Of a stretch of DNA of 64,000 nt, positions 12,113 through 23,525 are shown piece after piece (position 1 is the first letter of the stretch; the number at the start of each line of letters is the position of its first letter). Source of the stretch: Plantago major (taxonomy: Eukaryota; Streptophyta; Magnoliopsida; Lamiales; Plantaginaceae); the NCBI GenBank assembly GCA_026545765.1, contig JAIFAC010000279.1, positions 62,001 to 126,000 on the forward strand, given 5' to 3'. Position numbers and translations under genes: made by a program. Below the pieces are notes generated by a model. It saw nothing but the letters and a program-made list of their open reading frames with translations. It was not told the origin of the DNA and did no database searches.

Positions 12113-13385
12113 GAGTGATGAGTGATCTTACAATAAAATGCCTGAAGACGTAACAATAGTCTCAATCACACGCATAAATCCAATACTCACAGATCTTTCT
12201 ACCGCTACCCAGTTTAATTCAACAAGCACAATTTAATTTAATACTACATGTATACATTAGATAGATTTGGAGCTGAAGAGCGAGTCATACCTTGAGGTGG
12301 TGGCGATGCAGCAAACAGATCGCGACCGCAGAAATGGTGTGGATCTCGTATACTATAGGCGGGCAACTGTCAGAGATGGAAAGAAAGAGTGTGAGAGGGT
12401 TTTCCGACCGTACTCAACTAATTCAAATTGTAAAAAAAAAGTATTTTGGCCGGTATTTTCATCTGAAAATCATTAATTTCAGTTTTGTTCAGTTCTGCTT
12501 AGTGTTTTTATCTACAATTGATTCATATCGATTACATTAGACGAAGAACATAGCCTATAATTTCTCTTCATCGAAAACTTCATTAATTTTTATCTTATAA
12601 TTGATTCTCCATTCAATTTTGTTACATTGATTCGACGAAGGTCTTCTGAGAGACGGTTTATCTAGAAATTGATCTATATTGTCAAGAAAATTATCGATAT
12701 AATTAATCAAAACACTTATGTTCTCAACATAGGTGTTTTTTCATATTACAACAAGACTTATTTCATTAGCAATATAGACGTTTTGATTAATAACATGAAT
12801 GATTTTATTGATAACATAAGTCGTCTCTAGATAAGTTATGTCTCTAGATAAGTCATGTAAAGACAGTCTCCCTTGACACTGTGATAACCAAGAGAATGTC
12901 TCCTAAGTGACATCCCTTAGATAAAGACATTAATACATACTTTTTATATATTACATATTAACCTCAATTAAAAACTAGTTGCAAAAAACACCCCAACCCA
13001 GGGGCCAGAAGGTGGGTCGGACTATAGTAATGCGGATCGGACTATAGTTATACGGGTCAGTATAAAATCCAAAAACTAGCTCAAAACCCTCAGCTCACAC
13101 TCATTAATGATGCCGCTCTCTCTCTCTCTTCTTTCTCTCTCTCTACGCTCGCCATTGAAGATTGATCAGAAGAGCTGTGATTTCCGTTCGAAATCGTCGG
13201 AAATCAACCGGTAAATTCATCTCTCCATTGTCGATCGTGGTTCTATTCCTTCAAAAATCAGCATAACCACTTCGAAAATCACAAGGTTGTTACATGATTT
13301 TTTTGTGTTTAGATCGAACAATTCATGGTATATAGTTGATCGATCATATATTACGGTTCGAATTTTGACTAGTTGTTGATTGTAG
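12113..13385. promoter_or_regulatory. Head-to-head promoter region with a 5'UTR intron of the G3BP-like gene
   Basis: This 1.27 kb separates the minus-strand G3BP-like start from the plus-strand FAR1-like start. On the minus strand a good donor (CAAG|GTATGACTC, cut after 12291) and acceptor (TCTTCAG, exon resuming at 12141) define a probable 5'UTR intron, 12142-12290, common in plant housekeeping genes. On the plus strand, 13085-13200 looks like a leader: a CT-rich stretch (13113-13145) of the kind found in plant 5'UTRs, then a GC-richer segment. No convincing TATA box was seen for either gene. Confidence 0.5.
12640..12895. mobile_element. Possible MITE with GAGACGGT-type ends
   Basis: The left part reads GAGAGACGGTTTATCTAGA; the right part, read backwards, reads GGGAGACTGTCTTTACAT and then ACTTATCTAGAGAC. 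These imperfect inverted ends flank an AT-rich core that has its own inverted pieces (ACATAGGTGTTTT versus copies of AAACACTTATGTT). No clean target duplication was found, so the borders are rough. Confidence 0.3.
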
Positions 13386-13544
13386 ATGTCAAATTCAACT
13401 GGAGCAAATTCAACAACTGAGGATCCTGCTATACCTACACAAATACAAACTACAGGTCATGTTCTATGATATTTTCTACTTTGTTTACTTGATTGCATGT
13501 TATAGTTGTTCTGTAACTATTAGTGATTAATTTTTAATATATCC

Positions 13545-14172
13545 TTGTCATATAATCCATGTTCTCTGGCATGTGTCCAATAGATACTTGTTAAGATGCC
13601 TATCCCATGCTCACTGTCATATGATCCATGTTCTCTGCATTGCACACCATTATTCCATGAAAAGTAGTTAGCATGTGGCCAGTAGATACTTGTTAAGATG
13701 CATATCCCTTGCTCACTGTCATATGATCCATGTTCTCTGCATTGCACCCCATGATGCCATGAAAAGTAGTTGGCATGTGGCGATGAATACTTGTTAAGAT
13801 GCCTATCCATGCTCCTTTGTCATATGATTCATGTTTTACGCATTGCACCATGATGCCATGAAAAGTAGTTGGCATGTGGCCAATAGATACTTGTTAAGAT
13901 GCATATCCTTTGCTCACTGTCATATGATCCATGTGCTCTGCATTGCACCCCATGATGCCATGAAAAGTAGTTGGCATGAGGCCAGTAGATACTTGTTAAG
14001 TTGCCTATCCCATGCTCACTGTCATATGATCCATGTTCTCTGCATTGCACCCCATGATGCCATGAAAAGTAGTTGGCATGTGGCCAGTAGATACTTTTTA
14101 AGATGCCTATCCCATGCTCACTGTCATATGATCCATGTTCTCTGCATTGCACCCCATGATGCCATGAAAAAG
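13545..14172. repeat. About 101-bp minisatellite, 6-7 copies
   Basis: Tandem copies sharing CATATGATCCATGTTCTCTG and TGCCATGAAAAGTAGTTGG recur every 100-102 bp (for example near 13618, 13719, 13920, 14020 and 14121). They lie in intron 1 of the FAR1-like locus. The first copy is truncated and the fourth is the most diverged. Long open frames exist on both strands only because the unit is near a multiple of three; I see no sign of coding. Confidence 0.9.
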
Positions 14173-15489
14173 TTGTTTACATGTGTTGCTTTACTTGTGC
14201 AGCCATAGTTGTTGTTAACAACTCAACCACCGTATCCATTAATGATGACTTTAACATTTGTGGGAGTTTGTTAGGAAGAACAACAAACAGTTTGGATGCC
14301 ATGCATGATTTGTATCGAAGACATGTTGTGAAAATCGGATTCTCTTTCAAAAGATGCACGTCAAGCACTACAAGAAAAGCTGGAAAAAACGACGTTATGG
14401 GGCGACGGATGAAATCCGTCATCCATAACACAGATCGCTTATAGGCGGAATCTATCCGTCGCCCCGATTAGCGACGGATAATTATTATCCGTCGCTTATT
14501 GGCGACGGATAACGTGTCAAATCGTCGCTAAATTTGAGCGACGGATAATTATTATCCGTCGCAAGTTGTTTTGATAAAAAAAAGGAAATTTTTTTTTTAA
14601 AAAGCAGGCGACGGATAGATTATCCGTCGCTTTATAACGACGGATACCTATCCAATGCGCCACATGTGACGGATGACTGCGGGCCGGATGCGTGTCCGTC
14701 GAGTTTCTTGAGAGGCGGAATGCCTCACTTTCTTCCTCTTCTCCTTCTTCTTCCTCATTCTCTTCTTCTCCTCTCTTGGTTTCGGTGAATTCTTCGTTAT
14801 TCCGGCCAATCTTGGTGCCTAATCGAAGCTAGTGGGACAAGGAGTTTGTTTCTTGATCAATTTGATTTCTACCGATTAATCAAGGTATTTTGGCTAAAAC
14901 CCTAGTTTTTTAAAATTTGGGGATTTTGTTTATTTTGATTAATTTGAGCAATTATATGTATATATGATAAGTATGTAGTAGTTAGTTTAGTTAATTTGAT
15001 TAATTATATGTAATTTGTTCAATTTGATAGTTAGTTTAATTAATGATATGAATGTATGTAGTATGTTAATTAAGTTTGGTATGTATGAATGTATGTAGTT
15101 AGTTTGATTTGTGTGTTAAGTATATATAGTTAGTTTAGTTAATTTGATATGTTTGTTAAGTATAGAAGTATGTAGTTTTGATTTGATAAATTTGTATGTT
15201 AAGTATGTAATTTGATATGAATATATGTAGTAATTCGATATGTATAGAGTAATTAGTTAATTTGATATGTATGTTAAGTATATAATATATGTACTAAGAG
15301 GTTGAAATGGTTAAATTATATTCTCAATTTTGTAAATATCGAACACTTAATTAATAATTAATTTATAAGCAACATATAATAATTAACAATTAACCTCTAC
15401 AATCTTCTTATCCGAATTGGAATCGATCTAATAAATTAAATACGATCTAATCAATTGGAACGTCTCAGGTTAAAAATAAAGTATATATA

Positions 15490-17345
15490 CAATGAATTCC
15501 GACCGTTCATGGATGTACGATCGTACTAACACAGGTATATTATGTGTATTATGAGTAATTATATGTGTTATTATAATCTGTTATGTATTATAACTCGTAC
15601 TAACACATTTTTATTGTATTTATTACATTTTTTGCGGATGCATGACGAGGCCGTCCACTATCGTCCCCCATGCGGCCGCATGATAGTGGTGGGTGGGGAC
15701 ACCGTCGAACGGAGGGCTCGAAGATCGGGGCGGTCTCAGTTCTGAGACCCCAGGCGAGAGAAGCGGCCGTGGCTCTACGGTCGGCCGGACACATCTTTGG
15801 AGGGCGACCAGCGATTGTCCCTACCTCGTGTTGATCGAACAATCCAGCGTCCGTGGGGCGGCTTGCTGTGATTTTTCCTATTGGTCTGCCAGTAAGTATT
15901 ATACATTCTTCTTAAATATCTAAAACATAGCGATAATGATAGTTGACAAGTATAAATTGTTGTACTAAAGTAATGCATATTCGTTTCTTGTATCTTATAC
16001 ATTGACAACTTATGGCCTCGGGAGGTGCACAACAAACTAGGTGACATCTTAGGGCGAGAAAACCACCGAGGCGGGTGGTGAGTGTTGGAGCCACATCTCG
16101 GGCGCATGAGGGCGAGTACTTGATGGTGAGGTAAGTTAAAATATGACATTCATTTGTTTGTAATTATAATTAATCGTTTTAATATGGTGGTATGTTAGCC
16201 TTTGTATGTGAGTGGTATGTTAGCCACTTTATTTGGGTGATATGTTAGTCACCATTGTGTTAGTAAATTTTAGGACAATGTGAGTGGTATGTTAGCCACT
16301 TTATGTGAGTGGTATGTTAGCCAATATATGTGAGTGGTATGTTAGCCACTTTATTTGGTTGATATGTTAGTCACCATATACATTATGTTGTTAGGACATG
16401 TATTGACTTTGGATGTTGTATGAAATTGGGAATGTAGAAGGTACTTCATTCCCGGCGAGTTGATCCTGATCTGGCGTGTTTACGAGGCATGGGATCAGCT
16501 ATCTGAGGATATGAATGCATGCGTGGAAGGCCATTCGGGATCGGGGTGGCCAATCCCTCACGAGTTGATGCAAGGTGGGCCTTTGGGATACCTCTGGCGC
16601 TTGAGCGATGTCGAGGCGTTGCTTGGACCAATGAGCAAGGCATCGATCGTCTGGCAGGAAGGGCCGTTCACCACCTTGGGAGGCGATCTACTGTTACTTA
16701 TTATTATCAATCGGTGCGTATATATGTGTTTTTGCAATCTAGCATTACGTGTATGTATGAAGTCTCTGCTACTCTATTACTTGTAGATGATAAATTGTTG
16801 ACTAGATCTGGTTTGATTCGGGTGTACGGGAGGTGACATCAGTATGCCGTCTTCAAGAAGGCCCAGAAAGGCGGTATGGACATTGCGGGCCTCGTCTATC
16901 TTGATATGTTTATGTTGCTTAAAGTTCATATTTGTACACTATTACAAGTTACTTTTAAAAGCGATGGCGATCATTATATCTGCTATTTACGATTTGGTGA
17001 GGTTGATGCTTTCGGTGGCGAGGCGGAGGGCAGGCGGGTGATGTGTTGTCAGCGAACAAGTTGACAACATCTTCTAGAGGTCGACAAACCGGACAAGAAA
17101 GGGCGAATATATGGACTCGGAGCCTCGGTTTGCATCGGCTGGTCGGCGTGCTCCTCATCATCGTCCAATCCAGACGTCCGGTTTACACAGACCGGTCTCG
17201 GAAATGATGCGATCGCGGTCAGGAACATGTTGCTCGGCTAACTCGAAGATGGAGCAACAAAGGGGCGAGATGGGCGCCTGACGGAGAACGAAGGAGGAGA
17301 ACGGCGCCTTGATTCTGAATGGGCGATTCATGTCGATTCGCCATC
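15490..17345 (+). pseudogene. Degenerate CACTA-encoded protein remnant
   Basis: Near 15491 an ATG opens MNSDRSWMYDRTNTG, which resembles the DRSWMY start of plant transposase-associated domains, and it ends at a splice-like GTATAT. Near 17250-17330 an EQQRGEM stretch resembles the Glu/Gln-rich coiled tail of plant Ptta/En-Spm transposases. Between them the frame is open only in short pieces. The block 15640-17340 is visibly richer in G+C than its surroundings. No complete transposase domain can be read. Confidence 0.45.
16190..16380. repeat. Short tandem repeat inside the CACTA element
   Basis: Imperfect tandem copies of a roughly 25-30-bp unit containing GTGAGTGGTATGTTAGCCAC and the variant GATATGTTAGTCACC, about six copies. 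They lie between the remnant coding blocks of the CACTA element. Confidence 0.75.
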
Positions 17346-18570
17346 ACCCCCCACCCGTCTGATAGCTAGTTATGTATCTGTATGTTCAGATTTTTTTTCA
17401 TATTTACACTTGTTTGGATAATTTCTCCAGCTCCGAATATTACTTTTGCTAGTCCAATTAAAATATTTAGCGACGGATAGAATCTATCCGTCGCTAAATT
17501 TCGGAATTAAAAAAAAATAATTGGACAGTCAATCGTCAAATCGTCAATCAGCGAATTGAATGACGGTTGTTATCCGTCGCCACGACTCGAAGCGGATTTT
17601 CTATCCGTCGCCGATCCGTCGGAGGCTGGGCGACGGATAGTAACTTTAACTGACGGATCTATCCGTCGCTCTGAACAATTTTTGTAGTGAAGGCTTAATA
17701 ACAATGGGAAGATCTATCAAAAATACTTCATATGTAGTCGTTCAGGAAAACCAGAAGCGCCTAAAACTCCATTGATTACACCTTCACCACCTGCACCTAC
17801 AGTTACAGAAGGTGAAAAACCAAAGAAAATAAAACGGGGAGAAGATTTTGTTATAAAAGGAGTTGTCAAGCTAAGATAGTTATAGGTTGTGACACTGACA
17901 ACAATGTTTACACGGTCATAAAACACATTGAATAACATAACCATACTCTAACTAGAGAAGAATGGAGTCACTTACACCGTGTTGAAAGATCTATATCAAC
18001 AGAGAAGGCGAAAACAATGAAAGTTATGGAAGCTGTTGGACTACGTCCAACAGATGCCTATAAATACATGGTTGAAGTGCAGGTGGACAAGAGAATGTAG
18101 GCCACACTGAAAGGGACCATATCAACTTCATCACCCGCTTCAGGACATTAGCTATGGGTGGAGCGGATGCCCAAACAGTCCTTGATATGATTAAAACAAG
18201 GCAAGATGAGGATCCACAGTTCTACTTCACACCAAAGTTAGATGAGGAAGGCAAGCTATGGAGCTTGTACTGGAGGGACTCAATGATGAAGGATGATTAC
18301 AACTTATATGGGGATGTATTGATATCTGACACGACTTGCAGAACAAATAAATATGGTCTCATATGTGCACCTTTTGTAGGTGTAAACAACCATTGGAACA
18401 ATGTCATGTTCGCTTGTGCGTTCATTGCAAATGAAACGACTGAGTCATTTGTATGGCTATTAGAGGAATTTTTGAAGTCAATGGATGGTAAGAAACCAAT
18501 TACTGTGTTCACTGATCAGGATTTTGCGATATCAAATGCAATGGAACAGGTACTGTTAACAGTTAAAAAT

Positions 18571-18622
18571 CCCATGTTCTCAAACAAATGACCTATGTTC
18601 TCAAATAAATGACCTATGTTCT
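18571..18622. repeat. 21-bp tandem repeat
   Basis: About two and a half copies of a 21-bp unit (ATGTTCTCAAACAAATGACC and variant), in what would be an intron of the FAR1-like locus between its transposase exons. Confidence 0.75.
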
Positions 18623-18899
18623 CTATGTTGAAAATAATCTCTGTAATTTATATGTTAATATGCAAATTCTCCATGATATATCAGGTATTTGGTGAAGAAA
18701 CAAGACATAGACTGTGTCTATGGCACCTCTTCAAAATCTGATAAGCCGTTAATTGTGGAAGATTGAAGAGCGATGATCGTTTCAAGAATGCTTTCCACTG
18801 ATGCTTGCAAGGATCATTGAATAGAGAACATTTGAAGAGGCTGAGTTACATGGTTGAAAAATATGAGCTGCAAGATGAAAGCTGGTTCAACAGGTTACT

Positions 18900-19190
18900 G
18901 ATGAGTTCAAATTATACTCTAAATAACTTAAGAGAATAAGTAGTTGTAAATTATGCTTAACTCGGTATCGTTCTCTAGGGAATTAATTAGGCTACCACAA
19001 CGAATGAGAGTAAACAGTTTGTTTGTAAGTAACAGATAGATTTGAGTGATTGTACTTCTAAAACCAGTTAAAGCGAAACATATAAACTGGTTTGATCAAA
19101 GAGAGAAGATGAACACAATAGTAATGATCAAGTAATACTAATTCGTTCTAGGGCAATCATTCATATATTTGTCACACGGTCGGCGTACAG
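18900..19190. other. Unresolved 290-bp junction between FAR1-like remnant and copia fragment
   Basis: FAR1-like homology stops near 18895 and the copia extra ORF becomes readable near 19190. The sequence between has no open frame, no recognised transposon end and no target duplication. It may be an older insertion or deletion scar. Confidence 0.5.
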
Positions 19191-19200
19191 ATCTGATGAC

Positions 19201-20350
19201 TTGGAGGATTCTGAGCCAGAAACGGAAGATGACTCTGAGGATGAGTCAATGATTGATGAAGAAGATCTGAGCAATGCTGATGAAAGCTCAGATGACTCTG
19301 AAGACTATGAAGCTGAAGCTGAGGAAGAGTCTGAAGATGAATCACTTGATGATGAGGATGTCATTCTTGGAGAAGAACAAATTGAAGACCCTGAGGTTAA
19401 TGATCTACCCTCTGCACCTGTTTATGTAGATGGTTCTGATTGGGATGAAGATGCTGTCTCCCATTTATTCTATGCTGACAAGAATTTAGAAAAATATGAG
19501 AAAATCAAAGATAATGCAATGGATGTTGAAAAGGTGATCAAAGAGGAATCTTTTGAAGAGTATAACTTAGTTGTTTATCTGAAGAAAAGGAACCTCTATC
19601 ATGCTGTTACCCAATATGAGGCATTTGTTCCTGAAATCATCAAAGAATTCTATGTACACTTATCTGAGAATTTTGGTGTTAAAGGGCATGGTAAACATCA
19701 CTGTGTGTATCTTAGGGGTGATGTATTTTTCTTGAATTCTAATGATATCAATATTGTGCTGCATAGAAATAGGGATGAGGTTGAAACCCCTGTAGAGGTA
19801 TCTATGGATGAGATTGCTAGGAAGGCCATGCGGAAAACTACAATCTTGGCCTAGTGGGACTTTGGACTTGAAATACTGTTGTTCTCTAGTCTCTGTTCTT
19901 GCCAGGATTTGCTTGTACAACTGGTTGCCATCTTCCAACAACAACAAGCTCAGTCAAGAGGCAGCCATGTTGCTCTACAGGATCAAAATGGGCTACAATG
20001 TCAATCTAGGAGAAAGAATTCTCAAGCACCTAGAGAATTCCAAGAATAGAGGGATCAGAGGCCATTTGATTCTCCCATCCACCATCTTTGCAGTTCTTGA
20101 TTCACGAGGTATTGAGGTCGAGCGATGATATCTATCATTCCAGCTTCAAATCCATCACTGTCACCAAGCAACTGCTGAAAACACATGACAGGATCTGTGA
20201 TCTTCCATGGGTGGATCCTGAAGTTCCTGTGGACATGGATGTGGAGGAGAATATTCCTCCTCCCTACGGCAATCTTGATGCACCGAGAAAGTTACGTGTT
20301 TCTTTGCTCAGCGCTCGATGTTGGCCTACATGTTGGCTCAACATTGATCC
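19201..20350 (+). pseudogene. Copia extra ORF (between pol and 3' LTR), 5'-truncated
   Basis: The first open part (to 19854) starts with a very acidic segment (clusters of Asp/Glu/Ser) and continues with KKRNLYHAVTQYEAFVPEI and GKHHCVYLRGDVFFLNS. The sequence is open a little upstream of 19201 without a Met, so the true N-terminus is lost. After a TAG at 19852 the homology goes on in other frames (AMLLYRIKMGYNVNLGERI near 19980; SSTIF-type stretch near 20080). The same blocks occur in the copia element at 42926-44020 (RNLLYSVTHLEPYVPAVV; LMYRLKMNLEVNLGERMV). Function unknown; plant proteins of this kind are often labelled putative transposon protein. Confidence 0.72.
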
Positions 20351-20686
20351 CTAACATTGAAACTCTTTACTGGGTACCCTAGCGGTCGAGACAAGTGATT
20401 ACGGAGCAAATCAAAGGACTTGATGCGATTTCCAACAATCAAGTTCGGAAGCACTTTAGTGTCTTTTCTTTCCTCACAAAAAGGGGAGAATAGATACTTG
20501 AAATTTTTAAATTTGTTTTAATCTTGAACAATTTCTATTCATTTTGGTGCGTAATATTTTAAATACTCTAGAACTTATCTTAGCTGTCTGATTAAGGGGG
20601 AGATTAGCTCCTAAGTTGTTCTTAGTTATGTTTCTACTAACCTCTTGTTTTGTTTTGTGACGAAAGACTAAGATTAATGGGGAGAT

Positions 20687-21554
20687 TGAAAGTGCAGTAT
20701 GCACTTGTGTTTTGATAATCTTGTCTTTCATTAATCAGTTCCAAGTTTGTGTTTGTTGTTGTTGTTTGTGAAGCTGCAGGACTACCAATGTTGTATAACA
20801 TTGTGACAGGATAGAATTCAATGCTGGCATAACATTGAAGATATAACATTGCAGTCAACATCAAGAACAAAGCACATTGGACAGGAAACTTAGACTGGAA
20901 GTATTTACAAATCGAACAAGAGACGATTTAAGGAAAAAGAACAACTTGTGGTGAAAGTAAGAAGGAATATATTTTATGAAGAATCAAAATATGGAAAATT
21001 CCTTCTATGCGTATATTGAAGAAAACAAGAAAAAGGAAATTGCATTTGCTGAGATCCTATTGCCTTTGCTGAGATCCTATTGCCTTTCGACTTGGATGGA
21101 AGCTGTCAATATCTCAAGTATATATATAAGGATTCAGCCGAGCAATCATGACGCCTTTCTTGGTGATCAATCAAGATTTTATTAAAGAGTTTAGGCTTCT
21201 TGTTTTCTGCTAGCTTTAGAGTTTGTCTAAGAGTATTCATTGTTGGAATAACTCTTTCAAACATCGACCTAGAATAGCTTTTACTGTTAGTTCTTCTAGG
21301 GCTAGTTTTGGTTGTTTAATCAATCATCTGTGATTGTATTAAACCTAGTTGATTAGATCTACTTTTCCTGTCAGTAGATATTTTTGCCTAAAGCGACGAC
21401 ATATTTATATATGTTGGCTTGGTAATAGAAGTTTCATTCATATTTATCCGCTGCCTTTTGTTTACTGTGTTGAAGACATTGTTGAACAACATTGTTGTCA
21501 ACATTGTCTATTGATCTTGTTCCAAGTACCAATCCGGGATCCTACGTTCTAACA
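20687..21554 (+). repeat. 3' LTR (868 bp) of the copia fragment
   Basis: Begins TGAAAGTGCAGTATGCACTT after a purine tract and ends ATCCTACGTTCTAACA. It contains several AACATTG / CAATGTT inverted pairs (20786-20870, 21475-21508), discussed in the findings. Confidence 0.82.
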
Positions 21555-22573
21555 GCTTTTTTTGACCATTGACTAATAAAAAGCTCGTTACGTAAACGCA
21601 CAACTTCTTAAATCAGTTAGTTGGTCAGCTAGTTGAAAAACTAGCTGGTTAAGAAGCTACCCAAGTTAGCTTTTTTTTTAAAAAGAAGCTCCTTCTTATA
21701 TTTTTCATTCCGAAAATATCCCTGACCTAAATTAGAAAAAAAGAAGAAGAAGGAAAAACTACCCGTTTTTATTATTTATTATTTATTATTCTCGACTTAT
21801 ATTTTATATTGTTGGATCATTTGTTATACATTTTGTGTACTTGTTTGCAACTAGCATAAGGATTAATGCATTCACATCTCTTTAAAATGCATACATGTAG
21901 TACACATCAATTACTGGTTTTTTTCATTACTAAGTTAAAATGCTCAACGAATATTTCTTTCAACTTCTAATAATTTTGATAATGTTATTAAAGTGGCGAT
22001 GTAAAGTACATTGAATATATATTAGAATAATTGGAAAAAATGTGATGTACTATTATTTAAAAAACTATAGACTAATAATACGATGAGAAAGGTTAAAGAA
22101 AATAAAAATAAGAGTAATGACCTTTTATGTCATTTTACAAAATACCAGCTAGCTTATCAGCTAATTTCCTAAACACCTACATTTAAAATCAGCTAGCTTC
22201 TCAGCTAGTTAATCAGCTACCTAACCAGCTACCAGTTAGCTTTTCAGCTAGTTTTGCTAAACAGATAGCAAATTAGCTGATAAGTTAGCTGGTATTTTGT
22301 AAAATGACATAAAAGGGCATTACTCTTATTTTTATTTTCTTTAACCTTTCTCATCGTATTATTAGTCTATAGTTTTTTAAATAATACATCATTTTATCGA
22401 ATTTTAATATATTGATGAAAATAAATAATAAAATTTTCCTTCTTTTTTTTTTCTAATTTAGGTCAGGGATTAAAAAAAAGCTAACTTGGTTAACTTCTTA
22501 ACCAGCTAGCTGATTTAAGAAGCTGCGCATTCACGTAACAAGCTTTTTATTAGTCAATGGTAAAAAAAAACTC
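21555..22573. mobile_element. Fold-back MITE with long inverted arms
   Basis: The outer arms (21558-21672 and 22472-22573) are near-perfect inverted copies (TTGACTAATAAAAAGCT near the left end; its complement near the right). Further in, 22060-22180 and 22275-22375 are also inverted copies (AATACGATGAGAAAGGTTAA and its complement). The left arm carries about 350 bp missing from the right arm. The centre near 22210 has several short CAGCTAGTT-type inverted pieces. No coding sequence. Confidence 0.8.
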
Positions 22574-22611
22574 ATGAAGCTGAAAAGTTAGTGGTAAACA
22601 TAGCCTCAGTT

Positions 22612-22995
22612 TTTTTAAAAAAAAAGAAGCTCCTTCTTATTTTTTTCATTCCGAAAATATCCCTGACCTAAATAAGAAAAAAAAAAGAAGGAAAAACTAC
22701 CCGTTTTTATTATTTATTATTCTTGACTTATATTTTATATTGTTGGATCCTTTGTTATACATTTTGTGTACTTGTTTGCGACTAGCATAAGGATTAATGC
22801 ATCCGCATCTCTTTAAATTGCATACATGTAGTACACATCAATTACTGATTTTTTTCATTACTAAGTTAAAATGCTCAACGGAATTTTTTTCAACTTCTGA
22901 TAATTTTGATGATGTTATTAAAGTGGCGATGTAAAGTACATTAAATATATATTAGAATAATTGGACAAAATGTGATGTATTATTATTTAAAATTA
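22612..22995. repeat. Third, direct copy of the fold-back arm
   Basis: This roughly 380-bp block repeats 21664-22055 in the same orientation (for example TTCCGAAAATATCCCTGACC, then TTGTGTACTTGTTTGC) with scattered substitutions. It ends before a segment reading CCATGGCGATGCCACGG (23004-23020), which resembles the start of some plant dispersed repeats. Confidence 0.82.
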
Positions 22996-23335
22996 GTACT
23001 AACCCATGGCGATGCCACGGTATAGTTTATTTTTAATAATTAATTTAAATGTGAGGATTAAATAAATTAATCGAAAAAAAAAGATAGTCAAAAACTCCTT
23101 GTAGACAACGTTAGTCGTGGTGTCGGTCGGTAGTCATTCTTCATCCAATATTATATCATTGAATGTTTATTTAATTATGTTAACTATAGAAAATGTAAAA
23201 ATAGGGTCCTACCATACCCGACTTGTTAATTAGTAACATGTACATGTTTTTTTACAAAAAAATCTATCCCTCAAACGGAACCAAAATAAAATACAAAAGT
23301 ATACAAAACAATCAATAGGGTTGTTTCCAACAATC

Positions 23336-23525
23336 TCGCGGTGATATGTGGTCACCCAACCACACACACACAAATATTATACAAACGTAATTGCACATGT
23401 CACGGTTGTTTTTCCAACCACCGATCCCAACCCCGCGATGGTATGCGTCACCCCACCAAAGACACAAAAATTATTATTCTACGAACATAATTTCACATGG
23501 TACGGTTGCCCCCCACCCACTGGGC
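23336..23525. repeat. Two-copy tandem duplication
   Basis: Two diverged copies of a unit of about 105 bp: GTCACCCAACCACACAC...TTGCACATGTCACGGTTG, then GTCACCCCACCAAAGACAC...TTTCACATGGTACGGTTG. Confidence 0.7.

Larger units (their letters stand above)
14366..17689. mobile_element. CACTA (En/Spm) transposon with AAG target duplication
   Basis: It starts CACTACAAGAAAAGCTGG and ends CAATTTTTGTAGTG, the classic inverted ends of CACTA elements. The 3-bp AAG lies on both sides (14363-14365 and 17690-17692), as expected for this superfamily. Subterminal regions (about 14390-14700 and 17465-17680) are packed with GCGACGGAT in both orientations, the usual transposase-binding arrays. At 3.3 kb and with only degenerate coding sequence it is non-autonomous. 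The insertion interrupts the FAR1-like DNA-binding exon; deleting it plus one AAG restores the reading CTSRLNNNGKIYQ. Confidence 0.93.
13386..18900 (+). pseudogene. FAR1/FRS-like gene (MULE transposase-derived), broken
   Basis: Exon 1 (13386-13455) reads MSNSTGANSTTEDP and ends at a good donor (ACAG|GTCATG). Exon 2 starts after TTGTGCAG at 14203 in matching phase and gives a FAR1-type DNA-binding domain (LDAMHDLYRRHVVKIGFSF). A CACTA element cuts it at 14366. The domain resumes at 17690 (GKIYQKYFICSRSG, then a zinc-binding stretch ending HNHTL). Next comes the MULE/FAR1 transposase core: DTTCRTN near 18330, APFVGVNNHWNN, VFTDQD near 18515, CLWHLF near 18720. Stops occur (for example the TAA before HNHTL, near 17930), and the frame slips near 17860 and 18085. 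Homology ends near 18895, before a copia fragment. FAR1/FHY3 proteins are domesticated MULE transposases acting as light-signalling regulators; whether this was a host gene or a transposon copy is not settled. Confidence 0.82.
19190..21554 (+). mobile_element. 3' half of a Ty1-copia element: extra ORF plus 3' LTR
   Basis: Nothing upstream of the extra ORF (no gag or pol) is present. The piece runs from inside the ORF (19201-about 20350), through a non-coding stretch, to a purine tract (AATGGGGAGAT) and an 868-bp LTR, 20687-21554. LTR ends TGAAAGTGCAG...TTCTAACA match the ends of the full-length copia element at 41139-51328, so both belong to one lineage. The left border meets the FAR1-like remnant through an unresolved 290 bp. 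Confidence 0.8.

Noticed and set aside
13829..14208. Open frames of 107-125 codons on both strands
   Set aside because: They follow the 101-bp minisatellite and carry no family pattern; repeat by-products.
15542..16149. Several overlapping ORFs in the CACTA interior
   Set aside because: Open on both strands because of high G+C; only short transposase-like scraps were kept.
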